A stretch of DNA of 64,000 bases. Origin: Proteus appendicitidis (lineage in GTDB: Bacteria > Pseudomonadota > Gammaproteobacteria > Enterobacterales > Enterobacteriaceae). A model generated the notes under the pieces. That model ran no database searches. It saw nothing but the letters and a program-made list of their open reading frames with translations, and was not told where the DNA came from. Made by a program: the position numbers and the translations under genes. The stretch spans positions 2,020,001 through 2,084,000 of the forward strand of contig NZ_CP127389.1 of NCBI RefSeq assembly GCF_030271835.1. Reading direction: 5' to 3'. Positions 18,261 through 27,394 of the stretch are shown in pieces (within the stretch, counting starts at the first letter, position 1; the number at the start of each line of letters is the position of its first letter).

Positions 18261-19330
18261 TGCGGTAATTTCACCTCTAAATCAGTTGGCCAAGATTGGT
18301 TATTATCTAAACGAATATAAGCACGACCCGGTAAACCTGTTTTTACATATTCAAGGTGTTTTTCAAGTAATTCAGGTGCTATACGCGCTCTTACACGGAA
18401 CATGAGTTTTAATCGTTCATTATCAGTTTCAACAGTTTTTGGTGTAAATTGAGCGACACTAGCAACGTAGGTTGTTTTTGCAGGAATAACAATATGAGGT
18501 GCTGCATCTAAAATAATGTGAACTTCACTTCCTAATGCCGCTTTACCAGCAGCTTCTGTTGGTAAAAAGAACGTCATATAAACATCACTTAGATCGACCA
18601 TATTTAATACACGACCGCCAGCACCTAAAACTTCACCTGGCTCTGCAACACGATATTGAACTCGACCATTACGCGGAGCTTTTAAAATGCTGTCATCCAA
18701 TTCCGCCAAAATGCGTCTTTCGGTTGCCGTTGCAGCATCCACTTTTGTATTAGCTTGAATGATCCCCGCTTTAGCTGATTCTATTGCTGCAATCGTTGCG
18801 GTTTCTTGAGCTTTAGCGGCTTCAACTGCCGCTCTAGCGCCTTCTGTTCTTGCAATATCATCATCTAATTGTTGAATAGAAATAGCATTAGTTTTTACTA
18901 ATGCACGAGAACGATTAAGCCTTTTTTGTGCAGCATCAAGCTCTGCAATACGTTGACGAACAACTGCTTGAGCTGCAAGTTGTTCACTTTTACGTTGTGA
19001 TAATGCAGATTGTGCAGTGACCACACTGCTTTTTGCTTGGTTTAATTGAGCTTGAACTTCATGAAGTTGTTCTTTAAGGGTTCGAGTGTCCATGCTTGCT
19101 AACACTTCACCCGCTTTAACAAAATCACCTTCTTGAACTAAAATAGAGTCTATTCTTCCCGGACTCTTTGTTGAAATATCAATTTCGGTTGCTTCTATTC
19201 TCCCATTACTTTGAGCAAATCCTGAAGGAAGAGTTGGCGCTTGAGATTTCCACCAAAAAATTCCCGCGGCAACAACCGCGATAAGAATGATGCTATAAAC
19301 AAAAAAACGACTCTTTTTTTGATTTTTCAT
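18257..19330 (-). CDS. yhiI: HlyD-family membrane fusion protein YhiI
   Basis: A 357-residue periplasmic adaptor with one N-terminal membrane anchor (about residues 9-27), a biotinyl-lipoyl-like half motif ([21 protein letters not shown], near 58-78), a long coiled-coil hairpin (about 90-210) and a second lipoyl half ([18 protein letters not shown]). It should bridge the RbbA/YhhJ transporter to an outer-membrane channel. It is the first gene of the operon. Confidence 0.9.
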   Translation of the reverse strand: MKNQKKSRFFVYSIILIAVVAAGIFWWKSQAPTLPSGFAQSNGRIEATEIDISTKSPGRIDSILVQEGDFVKAGEVLASMDTRTLKEQLHEVQAQLNQAKSSVVTAQSALSQRKSEQLAAQAVVRQRIAELDAAQKRLNRSRALVKTNAISIQQLDDDIARTEGARAAVEAAKAQETATIAAIESAKAGIIQANTKVDAATATERRILAELDDSILKAPRNGRVQYRVAEPGEVLGAGGRVLNMVDLSDVYMTFFLPTEAAGKAALGSEVHIILDAAPHIVIPAKTTYVASVAQFTPKTVETDNERLKLMFRVRARIAPELLEKHLEYVKTGLPGRAYIRLDNNQSWPTDLEVKLPQ

Positions 19331-20187
19331 ATAAATTATTTAACCTTCCTTTAGCCATAAAAGAATACCAAAAATATGTTTATCCGCTGTATGTAAGAAA
19401 ATAGTTAAATAATGAGACGTCTTAAATTTTTATTTTTTATTTATATTTAAAAATAGTTCATTTGTATTGATAAAGCTAATGCACTCACTATAAAAAAATA
19501 AAATATTAGATGCTAACCTTATGAATTATAAATGTTATGTTATTATAATAGAGCCTTAACTCAAATTAATGTAGTACTTTTATCACATAATCCACCATCT
19601 ATTTTTGATTATTCGAGGAACCACACAAATTGTATATAGAAAACCTGTTTTCGTTACATTAAAATACAAATGAAATAGTAACATTGAGTTATTACACATT
19701 AATCAATATTAAAGTAACACTTAACATTTTGATGAAATTTCAATTCATAACTAAATTATTACCTAATTTAAAATGATAAAAATTGTATTTTTTATATCAT
19801 TTAATAAATTTTATATTTTAAATTTCATCATATAAAAATAAAAATAAAAATAGCATTATTATTTTTGTTTTTAAAAAAACACTATTAGCTACGTTTTATA
19901 TTTATTCCCTTCATTTAATCAAGAAACATTAAAAACACGTAACACTTTGATTTATCTATTTAAAATAAATAAAAACAATAATAACAACCGCCTATTACAT
20001 GATAAAGATCGACAAATTAAAAAGAAAGTTGAGTGTTCAGACCACTTATGCCTTAAACTTTTTATATAGTGATTATTGCAGTTAGTTATCAAAGTACGTT
20101 GATGCAATTAATTAGAATTTAAGATCAAGATCGTAATATCCATATGATGATACCACGTCAATTTTAATTAAAAATAAGAAGGGTTAT
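19331..20187. other. Long AT-rich intergenic region, divergent promoters
   Basis: About 860 bases between the divergent yhiI and the asparaginase gene. It is extremely AT-rich with many A and T tracts and no convincing open frame. It must hold both promoters. The composition would suit H-NS-type silencing. I could not assign specific sites. Confidence 0.5.
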
Positions 20188-21222
20188 ATGAATAATATTA
20201 AGTATAAACTCGCCACAATGACACTTTGCACTCTGTTTGCTACCACTGTTTTCGCAAATAACAATCCCCCTATTCGCCTTGTCATTCATGGTGGCGCAGG
20301 AACAATCACTAAAGACACCATTACGCCAGAACAAGAAAAAGAATATAAAGAAAAACTAACCGAGGCATTAAATGCTGGATATGCTGTTTTAAATAGTGGA
20401 GGCACCAGCATAGAAGCAGTTCAAAAATCCATTAATGTCATGGAAGATTCGCCATTATTTAATGCGGGGAAAGGTGCCGTTTTTACCCATGATGGTCGTA
20501 ATGAACTTGATGCTTCTATTATGGATGGCAAAACTCGTAAAGCTGGTGCTGTTGCCGGTGTAACTACGGTTAAAAATCCAATTAACGCAGCCATTGCTGT
20601 GATGGAAAAAAGCCCACATGTTATGATGGTTTCTAATGGCGCTGATCTTTTTGCTAAAGAACAAGGGCTTACTATTGTTGACCCTTCCTATTTTAGAACT
20701 GAACATCGTTGGCAACAACTTCAAAAAGCAATAGAAAAAGAACAAGTCGTTTTAGATCATGATGGTAAAACAGCAGCTCTTTTTGTTGATCCTATGATGT
20801 ACGATTATAAATATGGCACCGTGGGTGCAGTCGCTCTTGACCAACATGGCAACTTGGCGGCAGGAACTTCTACGGGAGGAATGACAAATAAGCGTTATGG
20901 TCGAGTTGGTGATTCCCCAATTATAGGTGCGGGTAATTATGCTGATAATGAAACCGTTGCTGTATCTGCAACAGGATCTGGTGAAATGTTTATCAGAACA
21001 TTAACGGCATTTAATATCGCAGCCCAAGTTAAATATAAAAATTTACCTTTAGAAAAAGCAGCTCAAAATGCACTTGATGAAGTTAAAGCGATTGATGGTA
21101 GTGGCGGTGTTATCGTATTAGATAAAACAGGTAACTACACAATGAGTTTTAATTCTGAAGGCATGTATCGTGGCACAATTGGTAATGATGGAAAACCCGT
21201 TGTCGCAATTTATAAAGAGTAA
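20188..21222 (+). CDS. Isoaspartyl peptidase/L-asparaginase (IaaA/plant type), exported
   Basis: A 344-residue N-terminal-nucleophile hydrolase that cleaves isoaspartyl dipeptides and asparagine. The precursor should cut itself before T211 in YGTVGAVALD, giving alpha and beta subunits. RLVIHGGAGTI (about 30) and TSTGGMTNKRYGRVGDSP (about 227-244) are family signatures. It starts with a clear signal peptide ending VFANNN (about residue 24), so this enzyme is probably periplasmic, unlike the cytoplasmic E. coli IaaA. An AGAAGG ribosome site precedes the ATG. It appears monocistronic. Confidence 0.9.
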   Translation: MNNIKYKLATMTLCTLFATTVFANNNPPIRLVIHGGAGTITKDTITPEQEKEYKEKLTEALNAGYAVLNSGGTSIEAVQKSINVMEDSPLFNAGKGAVFTHDGRNELDASIMDGKTRKAGAVAGVTTVKNPINAAIAVMEKSPHVMMVSNGADLFAKEQGLTIVDPSYFRTEHRWQQLQKAIEKEQVVLDHDGKTAALFVDPMMYDYKYGTVGAVALDQHGNLAAGTSTGGMTNKRYGRVGDSPIIGAGNYADNETVAVSATGSGEMFIRTLTAFNIAAQVKYKNLPLEKAAQNALDEVKAIDGSGGVIVLDKTGNYTMSFNSEGMYRGTIGNDGKPVVAIYKE

Positions 21223-21241
21223 TTTAAATAACCATTGATTA

Positions 21242-21313
21242 TTTCGCACTCAATTTTTGCCGTTATCTTCATTATTTTTAAATCAATAAAAGATGAAAAT
21301 CTTGGGTGCGAAA
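21242..21313. terminator. Long hairpin downstream of the asparaginase gene
   Basis: Arms TTTCGCACTCAA (21242-21253) and TTGGGTGCGAAA (21302-21313) pair over 12 bases with one G-T pair, and an inner TTCAT/ATGAA pair extends the stem. It could act as the transcription end of the asparaginase gene, but there is no good T run. The rest of the intergenic stretch to 21562 shows nothing else definable. Confidence 0.4.
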
Positions 21314-21562
21314 ACCATATAAACTCCCTTTTACCCGTCTTATTCCCTACTCTTTTTCTTAACGCTATTTACCTCATTTTTTTCCTTAGTTCGGTTTGAC
21401 TGTTATTTACCCCAAAAAAGCTCACCAAACAACCTTATTGATGAGGAAATAAACAAGATCATCTCTACTTATTAAAATGATCCTTTGAAAAAGTAGCTTT
21501 TTTCTTTTTTGGATCTGTTAGAATATTCATCATGGTTATGTTGATTTAATAAGGAAATCACA

Positions 21563-22555
21563 GTGGAATTTCACCACGACGATCAGGATTTAACGCCTGA
21601 AACATCGCTAGTCTTGCCTGAAAAACAAGCAATATTGGATCTGAATGCAACATTCACCTCGCCTGCTCATACTAATCCTGCAATGGCATATTTAATGAGT
21701 TTAGGTTCAAAACGTAGTCGTCAAACAATGGGATCGTTTCTAACTATTGTTGCTAAGATGATCGGTTTCTCTTCTCTTAAAAATTGCCAATGGGGAGCAC
21801 TTCGTCGTCATCATATTCAAGCAATTATTGATATGTTGTCTGATGCCAATAAAGCCCCTGCCACTATCAATACTTATCTTGCCGCATTAAAAGGTGTCGC
21901 TTTAGAAGCTTGGGCAATGAAACAAATGGATACTGAAAGTTATCAGCATATCCGCCAAGTTAAATCAGTAAGAGGAAGTCGGTTACCCAAAGGTCGAGCG
22001 CTAACTAGTAGTGAAATTCGTGCGTTATTTAGAAGTTGTGAAAAAGACAATTCATCGAAAGGTTTAAGGGATGCCGCAATATTAGGTGTGCTATTAGGTT
22101 GTGGATTGCGTCGCTCAGAAATTGTGGCTCTAAATTACGAACATATTCAGTTTCGTGATCAAGCCTTTATTGTCAGAGGTAAAGGTAATAAAGAACGCAT
22201 GTCTTATATGCCTGATGATACTTGGGATCGTGTTCAATTATGGATCGATGAAATAAGAGGTACTCAAGATGGCGCCCTTTTTACTCGAATTCGTCGGTTC
22301 GATGATGTTACTGATGAGCGAATAACAGACCAAGCGATTTACTATATTTTAGAAATACGCCAACAAGAAAGTGGTATTGATAAATTTGCTCCCCATGATT
22401 TGAGAAGAACCTTTGCTTCAGCAATGCTTGATAACGGTGAAGATATTGTCACGGTAAAAGATGCTATGGGACATGCCAGTATTATGACAACTCAGCGTTA
22501 TGATAGACGTGGAGATGATCGACTAAGAAAAGCGGCTCGACATTTACGTTTTTAG
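21563..22555 (+). CDS. Tyrosine-type site-specific recombinase
   Basis: A 330-residue integrase-family protein with a complete catalytic set: R183 (GCGLRRSE), K207, H278 and R281 (HDLRR), H304 (MGHAS) and the nucleophile Y313. The N-terminal part (about 35-130) is a SAM-like DNA-binding domain. It starts at GTG after AAGGAAATC. No neighbouring element genes or obvious att repeats were seen, so it is a solitary recombinase. It may be a chromosomal relic of an element or act on an inverting segment elsewhere. It is not XerC or XerD by context. Confidence 0.85.
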   Translation: MEFHHDDQDLTPETSLVLPEKQAILDLNATFTSPAHTNPAMAYLMSLGSKRSRQTMGSFLTIVAKMIGFSSLKNCQWGALRRHHIQAIIDMLSDANKAPATINTYLAALKGVALEAWAMKQMDTESYQHIRQVKSVRGSRLPKGRALTSSEIRALFRSCEKDNSSKGLRDAAILGVLLGCGLRRSEIVALNYEHIQFRDQAFIVRGKGNKERMSYMPDDTWDRVQLWIDEIRGTQDGALFTRIRRFDDVTDERITDQAIYYILEIRQQESGIDKFAPHDLRRTFASAMLDNGEDIVTVKDAMGHASIMTTQRYDRRGDDRLRKAARHLRF

Positions 22556-22568
22556 TGTTTACTCTGAA

Positions 22569-22602
22569 AAATACCCAATTTAATAAATTAAATTGGGTAT
22601 TT
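22569..22602. terminator. Bidirectional terminator between recombinase and amn
   Basis: A perfect 15-bp inverted repeat (22569-22583 and 22588-22602, core TACCCAATTTAA) with a 4-base loop, A-rich on the left and T-rich on the right. It sits between two convergent genes. Confidence 0.8.
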
Positions 22603-22653
22603 AAATTAAGCTTATTTTTATAACATGCTATTTTGCTGTTATTTTGTTGTGGT

Positions 22654-24105
22654 TTATCTGAAAGGTGGTTCGTTAAACGTTCTTAACTTACGAGAATGTA
22701 ATTTATCTTCTTCTTCTTTTAATAGCTCAATCGCTTGAATACCAATTTGCAGATGTTCTGATACCGCACCTTCATAAAAATGATTAGCCTGACCAGGCAA
22801 TTTAATTTCACCATGTAACGGTTTATCTGATACACACAATAAGGTGCCATAAGGAACGCGAAAACGATAACCTTGAGCAGCAATTGTGGCACTTTCCATA
22901 TCAACAGCGACGGCGCGACTTAAGTTAAATCTTCTCGCTGAAACGGAAAAACGTAATTCCCAGTTGCGATCATCCGTTGTAACAACAGTTCCTGTTCTTA
23001 ATCTCTGTTTTATTTCATGCCCTGGTTTACCGCTGATCATCTTCGTAGCATCATAAAGTGCTCGTTGTACTTCAGCAATATTTGGGATAGGAATATCAGG
23101 AGGTAAAACGTCATCTAAAATATGATCATCACGTAAATAAGCATGAGCTAATACATAATCACCAAGTTGCTGGCTCTCACGTAATCCCCCACAATGACCA
23201 ATCATTAGCCAAACATGAGGACGTAAAACCGCTAAATGATCGCAAATTGTTTTCGCATTTGAAGGGCCAACACCAATATTGACTAATGTTATTCCGGGAC
23301 CTTCTTTAGCAATTAAGTGATAAGCTGGCATTTGATATTTCTTCCAAGTTAAATCAGAAATTAACTTTTCAGGATCAACCGTTTCTGCCGTAATTTGCTG
23401 AAACCCCGCACAAGAGAGTGCGCAATATGCGCTATTCTTATCTGCAACTTGTTCGCAAGCCCAACGAACAAACTCATCAACATAACGATTATAATTTGTG
23501 TATAAAATATATGGCTGAACGTCTTCAGGTAATGTACCTGTATAATGTTTTAAACGCGCCAGTGAAAAATCAGTACGCAATGCATCAAAATGAGAAAGTG
23601 GCAACACTTCCCTATCACAAATTAAGCCGTCGGTAATTTCATCACCGATTTTAGACAAGTCAGTTGTTGGAAAATATTTTGCTAAAGAGGCACTCATCTT
23701 TCTATCAAAACCAATGCCTGTACCATCAATCACAAAAGGATAAGGAATTTCTTGTTTTGAAGCAGTTACTTCAAAAGTGGCATGGTAAGCATCAGCAATA
23801 AGTTGTAGTTGTTCTGACAGATAATTTTCAAATAAAGCCGGATTAGTAATCGTAGTAGAATAATTACCTGATTTTGATAATCGACCATAAGCACGCGTTT
23901 TATCTTCTGTTTTAACTTCACCATACCAATGTACAGTTAATTGAGGGTAAGCAAATATCCCTTCAGCTCTTTGTTTTATATCTGGTAATTTTCCATCTTG
24001 AACATAATCAATAATGGCATTGCGTAATGCATCAACAGCATTTTGATATTGTTGTTTTAACTCATTAATAATTCTTTGAATTTCTGGGTTGTGAGGTTGT
24101 GACAT
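22654..24105 (-). CDS. amn: AMP nucleosidase
   Basis: A 483-residue enzyme that hydrolyses AMP to adenine and ribose 5-phosphate. The N-terminal Amn domain is followed by a nucleoside-phosphorylase-like catalytic domain, with the VNIGVGPSNAKT and MIGHCGGLRESQQLGDYVLA stretches and the DMES sequence near residue 415. The length equals that of E. coli Amn (484) when started at the ATG at 24105 (MSQPHNPE). The frame stays open to 24150 but the extra 15 residues are not family-like. Confidence 0.93.
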   Translation of the reverse strand: MSQPHNPEIQRIINELKQQYQNAVDALRNAIIDYVQDGKLPDIKQRAEGIFAYPQLTVHWYGEVKTEDKTRAYGRLSKSGNYSTTITNPALFENYLSEQLQLIADAYHATFEVTASKQEIPYPFVIDGTGIGFDRKMSASLAKYFPTTDLSKIGDEITDGLICDREVLPLSHFDALRTDFSLARLKHYTGTLPEDVQPYILYTNYNRYVDEFVRWACEQVADKNSAYCALSCAGFQQITAETVDPEKLISDLTWKKYQMPAYHLIAKEGPGITLVNIGVGPSNAKTICDHLAVLRPHVWLMIGHCGGLRESQQLGDYVLAHAYLRDDHILDDVLPPDIPIPNIAEVQRALYDATKMISGKPGHEIKQRLRTGTVVTTDDRNWELRFSVSARRFNLSRAVAVDMESATIAAQGYRFRVPYGTLLCVSDKPLHGEIKLPGQANHFYEGAVSEHLQIGIQAIELLKEEEDKLHSRKLRTFNEPPFR

Positions 24106-24172
24106 AAAAAGAGCCTCTTGTTTATTATTGGTCTGTCTACATAATAGCAAGAAGCTCTGTTTAGCCCAATAG

Positions 24173-25546
24173 TCAATCTTTTAAGATCGCGTATTCATAT
24201 TTACTTTTATTATCAAGAATAAGTGTTTTATTTTCAAAATCATACTCGAAAATTAATTTTATATTATTTTCTAACGTAATTTTATTTCCGACTAATAATA
24301 ATGCTGAAAGATTAGAGTCAGAGTCAGCAATATTAAGATATTTATCCAATGAAAAAGGCTTTTCTACAAGCACCTCACTAACGAGGTTGACTAAATTATA
24401 GTGTTGTTCATTAACGTACGCTAACCCTGTATTTATTAAATAGTCTAAATTGTCTAATTTGTCTAATTTGTCTAATTTGTCTAATTTACCTATATCATCA
24501 GTATTTTTATCTTGTAATGATTTTTTATTTTCTATTTCAATTATTATTTTATTTTTACTATCATCTTTTATAACATTTATTGTTGTTTTTCCTGAATAAG
24601 GAACATTAATTAATCCTGAATATGGATCTTGTTCAATCAAAAATGATTTAAATTCAAGAATTCCTTTTTGATACAATAAGGAGTAAATTATTTCTTTATC
24701 ATTTTCATCCAAGTTTGTAAATTTATTTTTTAATTTTTCGAATTCTAACTCTTTGAACTTCACCTCGTCTAAATATTGTGGTTTATTTTTTAGATCAGCT
24801 ATTGGAATTGAATTAATACTCAGCGTCATCCTTGATAGATCTTTAAACAGCTCGGATTCAATTTTCTCTAACAGAGTTTTATATTCTGATACTCCTTTTA
24901 TATTCTCCTTTTCAATTTCAATAAGCTCTTTAAATTTATCTGTGAATAGCTTACAATCAAATTTAGCCTTTTTACATAATTTATGTTTTAATATATAATC
25001 CCTACTGAATTTTTCCTTATCCTTAAATCTACTTACATTATCAGTCATCAATTCTCTAATAACTTCTTTTTTAATTTCATCACTTTCAATTTTTTTCTTC
25101 TTTATTTCGATAACCTTATCTACAGCATAGAACAATAAATCATCAAATCCATTTTTTTCTAATGATATAATCATATCTTTTATTAATTTGATTTCATCAG
25201 ATCTATTCTCATTTATATTACATATAAAACTTATTTTCTCACCATTAAAATTCCCATCCAAAAGAATGGAGAAAATTATTTCATTATTTTTATTTTCAAT
25301 AAAGAAATTCTCTTTATATGCATCACCAGTAAGATTTCTTAATTTGCAAAATCCTTTTATTTTCTCAAAATCATTTATTCTATGATCAAAAAAAGTCTCT
25401 TTAATTAATGGGATAACGATTTCTTCTTTCCCAAAACCAAACCAGTTTTTTATTTTCTCCCATAATGTCCTTACGTTTAATGGTTCTTCTGTATTCTTTA
25501 TCTGCTCCATTCTATCGTGATGAATTGAAACACCGTTGATTTTCAT
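24173..25546 (-). CDS. Putative type III secretion effector-like protein
   Basis: A 457-residue, Lys/Glu/Asn-rich protein encoded by very AT-rich DNA. Residues 29-36 read WEKIKNWF. The following region (FEKIKGFCKLRNLTGDAY, then NNEIIFSILLDG) lines up with the N-terminal translocation domain of Salmonella SPI-2 effectors such as SlrP, SspH1 and SifA as I recall them (WEKI/M-x-x-FF; ...CLRMLAF..., ...SQEILSIVF). The middle is mostly helical and of unknown function. Residues about 355-368 are an LDK tandem repeat. There is no signal peptide. The effector role is inferred. Confidence 0.55.
   Translation of the reverse strand: MKINGVSIHHDRMEQIKNTEEPLNVRTLWEKIKNWFGFGKEEIVIPLIKETFFDHRINDFEKIKGFCKLRNLTGDAYKENFFIENKNNEIIFSILLDGNFNGEKISFICNINENRSDEIKLIKDMIISLEKNGFDDLLFYAVDKVIEIKKKKIESDEIKKEVIRELMTDNVSRFKDKEKFSRDYILKHKLCKKAKFDCKLFTDKFKELIEIEKENIKGVSEYKTLLEKIESELFKDLSRMTLSINSIPIADLKNKPQYLDEVKFKELEFEKLKNKFTNLDENDKEIIYSLLYQKGILEFKSFLIEQDPYSGLINVPYSGKTTINVIKDDSKNKIIIEIENKKSLQDKNTDDIGKLDKLDKLDKLDNLDYLINTGLAYVNEQHYNLVNLVSEVLVEKPFSLDKYLNIADSDSNLSALLLVGNKITLENNIKLIFEYDFENKTLILDNKSKYEYAILKD
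24443..24487. repeat. Nine-base tandem repeat inside the effector-like gene
   Basis: About five units of a 9-base repeat (TTGTCTAAT on the plus strand) encode Leu-Asp-Lys repeats. Slippage here would change the protein by whole tripeptides without a frameshift. Copy number may therefore vary between strains. Confidence 0.75.
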
Positions 25547-25663
25547 AGTTTTTATACCTAAGTCTAGAGTTTATGAAATTCAAAATATCACGAAATAGAA
25601 TTTATGATATAAAAAAACATCATTAAATTTTGAAATAGTATTTTTTAAATAACGTCAATTTTT

Positions 25664-26572
25664 CTATGGTACTAAAAAATTTAAAATAATAGGTAATGTA
25701 ATCGTAGAAAATATCGTTTGAGCAGTAATTATCCCTGCCATAAGTTCAGAATCTCCCCCTAATTGTCGAGTTAAAATATAAGAAGTAGGAGCAGTTGGAA
25801 TAGAAAAGAAAATAACGAGAAGTATTGTAACAAGTGATGATAAACCTAAAAAGTAGGCGACACTATAGGCGATTATCGGCACAATAAGTAAACGAGTAAC
25901 CGTATTAATACTAATCATTTTACTTTCTGCTTTTAGTGTTGATAAATGTAATGCTGCACCAATACAAATAAGCCCCAAGGGTAAGCTGGTTGCTGCTAGC
26001 AATTTAAGAAATTGATCGCTACCAAAAGGAAGCCCCATTCCTGACAGATTTATTATGATCCCAATAACACAAGAGATAATTAAAGGGTTTTTTATGATAG
26101 GAAATATCAATTGACGCAAAGTCACATTTTGCCCTGCGGTTAAACAAAGTACTGAAGTGACATTTGATAGAGGAACCAGTGTTGCTAATATCAAGGCGGC
26201 GATCCCCAAACCTTCAACACCAAATAAATCAGCGACAATGGCTAAACCTAAATAGGTGTTAAATCGAATATTGCCTTGAACGATCGCACCAAAGCGCCCA
26301 GCAGACCAACCTGTTATCTTTTTCAAAATAACACACAAAATAGTGACAATAATGACTACAGAAAAAATAGCCCCAGCTAAGTGAGGTAATTGAGGATCAG
26401 ATAAAGGTGCATTTGCCAAACTATTAATTAGTAAAGCGGGAAAAAGTAAAAAATAATTTAATTTTTCAGCCCCCACCCAAAACGCAGGCTCAAACGTTTT
26501 ATTTTTTCTTAAAATTGCACCTAGCGCAATTAACGCAAATAACGGCCATAACGTTAATAACACATTTTGCAT
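25664..26572 (-). CDS. AEC-family transporter (auxin efflux carrier type)
   Basis: A 302-residue inner-membrane protein with about ten helices in two five-helix halves, as in the AEC/BART families. It starts MQNVLLTLWPLFALIALGA and has internal PLILIS-like and PLGLICIGAAL segments typical of these carriers. The substrates of bacterial members are usually small carboxylates and are not predictable here. It lies alone, 117 bases behind the effector-like gene, with no shared operon signs. Confidence 0.85.
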   Translation of the reverse strand: MQNVLLTLWPLFALIALGAILRKNKTFEPAFWVGAEKLNYFLLFPALLINSLANAPLSDPQLPHLAGAIFSVVIIVTILCVILKKITGWSAGRFGAIVQGNIRFNTYLGLAIVADLFGVEGLGIAALILATLVPLSNVTSVLCLTAGQNVTLRQLIFPIIKNPLIISCVIGIIINLSGMGLPFGSDQFLKLLAATSLPLGLICIGAALHLSTLKAESKMISINTVTRLLIVPIIAYSVAYFLGLSSLVTILLVIFFSIPTAPTSYILTRQLGGDSELMAGIITAQTIFSTITLPIILNFLVP

Positions 26573-26765
26573 AATATTTATCCTAGAGATATTGTGATAC
26601 TTTACAATATCGCAACATTATGCAAATTGCTATTTCATGTTATTTAATATAAAAGCTAATTCAAAAAATGATAAAAATAAATTTATACCGCATTTTAAGA
26701 ATAGCTTTTTTTATTATTAGTCTATTATAAAAATCATCCTTTTAAGATGGTTAAAATACAAACAA

Positions 26766-27266
26766 CTAATCTAAATCAATGTACATGCGGTAACAATGCA
26801 AATTTGCTTTCGCTAAATCAGAATAATAATCTCGTTCTTCTAATGCTTTAAAACCCTGCTTTAAATAAAATAATACCGCATTAGGTGTTGCATCTAAAAA
26901 CAACTTAGATTGCCCTCTCTTAATTGCTTCATGTTTAAGTTGTTTTAAAATTAGTCCAGCGAATCCTTTCCCCATATATTCAGGTAATGTAAAAATAGCT
27001 TCAGCAAAACCCGTTTTAACATCTAAAAAACCCGAAGCAACAGGAATATTATATTCTTTATAATCAATCACATAAAATGGATTATCAATAATAGCTTGCC
27101 GATATCCTTCAGGCATTTCATCAGGAGTCCAAGCGGCTAAAATCTCTGATGGATAAACATTCTCACAACCAAATCGCAGTGCTTGATTTCGTAAATACCA
27201 CAATCTTTTGGCTTCCTGTGGTTCAGCGAGTCTAAGTTGAATCATACTCATTTCCATCTTATTCAT
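26766..27266 (-). CDS. GNAT-family N-acetyltransferase
   Basis: A 166-residue acetyltransferase. The acetyl-CoA-binding motif A is seen as YMGKGFAGLILKQL (about 98-111), and the FYLKQGFKALEERDY segment is motif B. The substrate is unknown. The frame is open from 27284 through a TTG. I place the start at the ATG at 27266, with GAGG upstream; the ATG at 27245 (MIQLRLAEPQ) is also possible and better fits the family's N-terminus. Confidence 0.78.
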   Translation of the reverse strand: MNKMEMSMIQLRLAEPQEAKRLWYLRNQALRFGCENVYPSEILAAWTPDEMPEGYRQAIIDNPFYVIDYKEYNIPVASGFLDVKTGFAEAIFTLPEYMGKGFAGLILKQLKHEAIKRGQSKLFLDATPNAVLFYLKQGFKALEERDYYSDLAKANLHCYRMYIDLD

Positions 27267-27394
27267 TAGAATTAACAGCCTCAAATTAGTGAAATAATTT
27301 ATTCTAATAATGCTTTTTAAATTTTAATTTTTTAGTGTTACTTTTTTTAAGAGCGTGATATGTTTTTGAAGAAGGAATAATGTAAGGAAATCTC

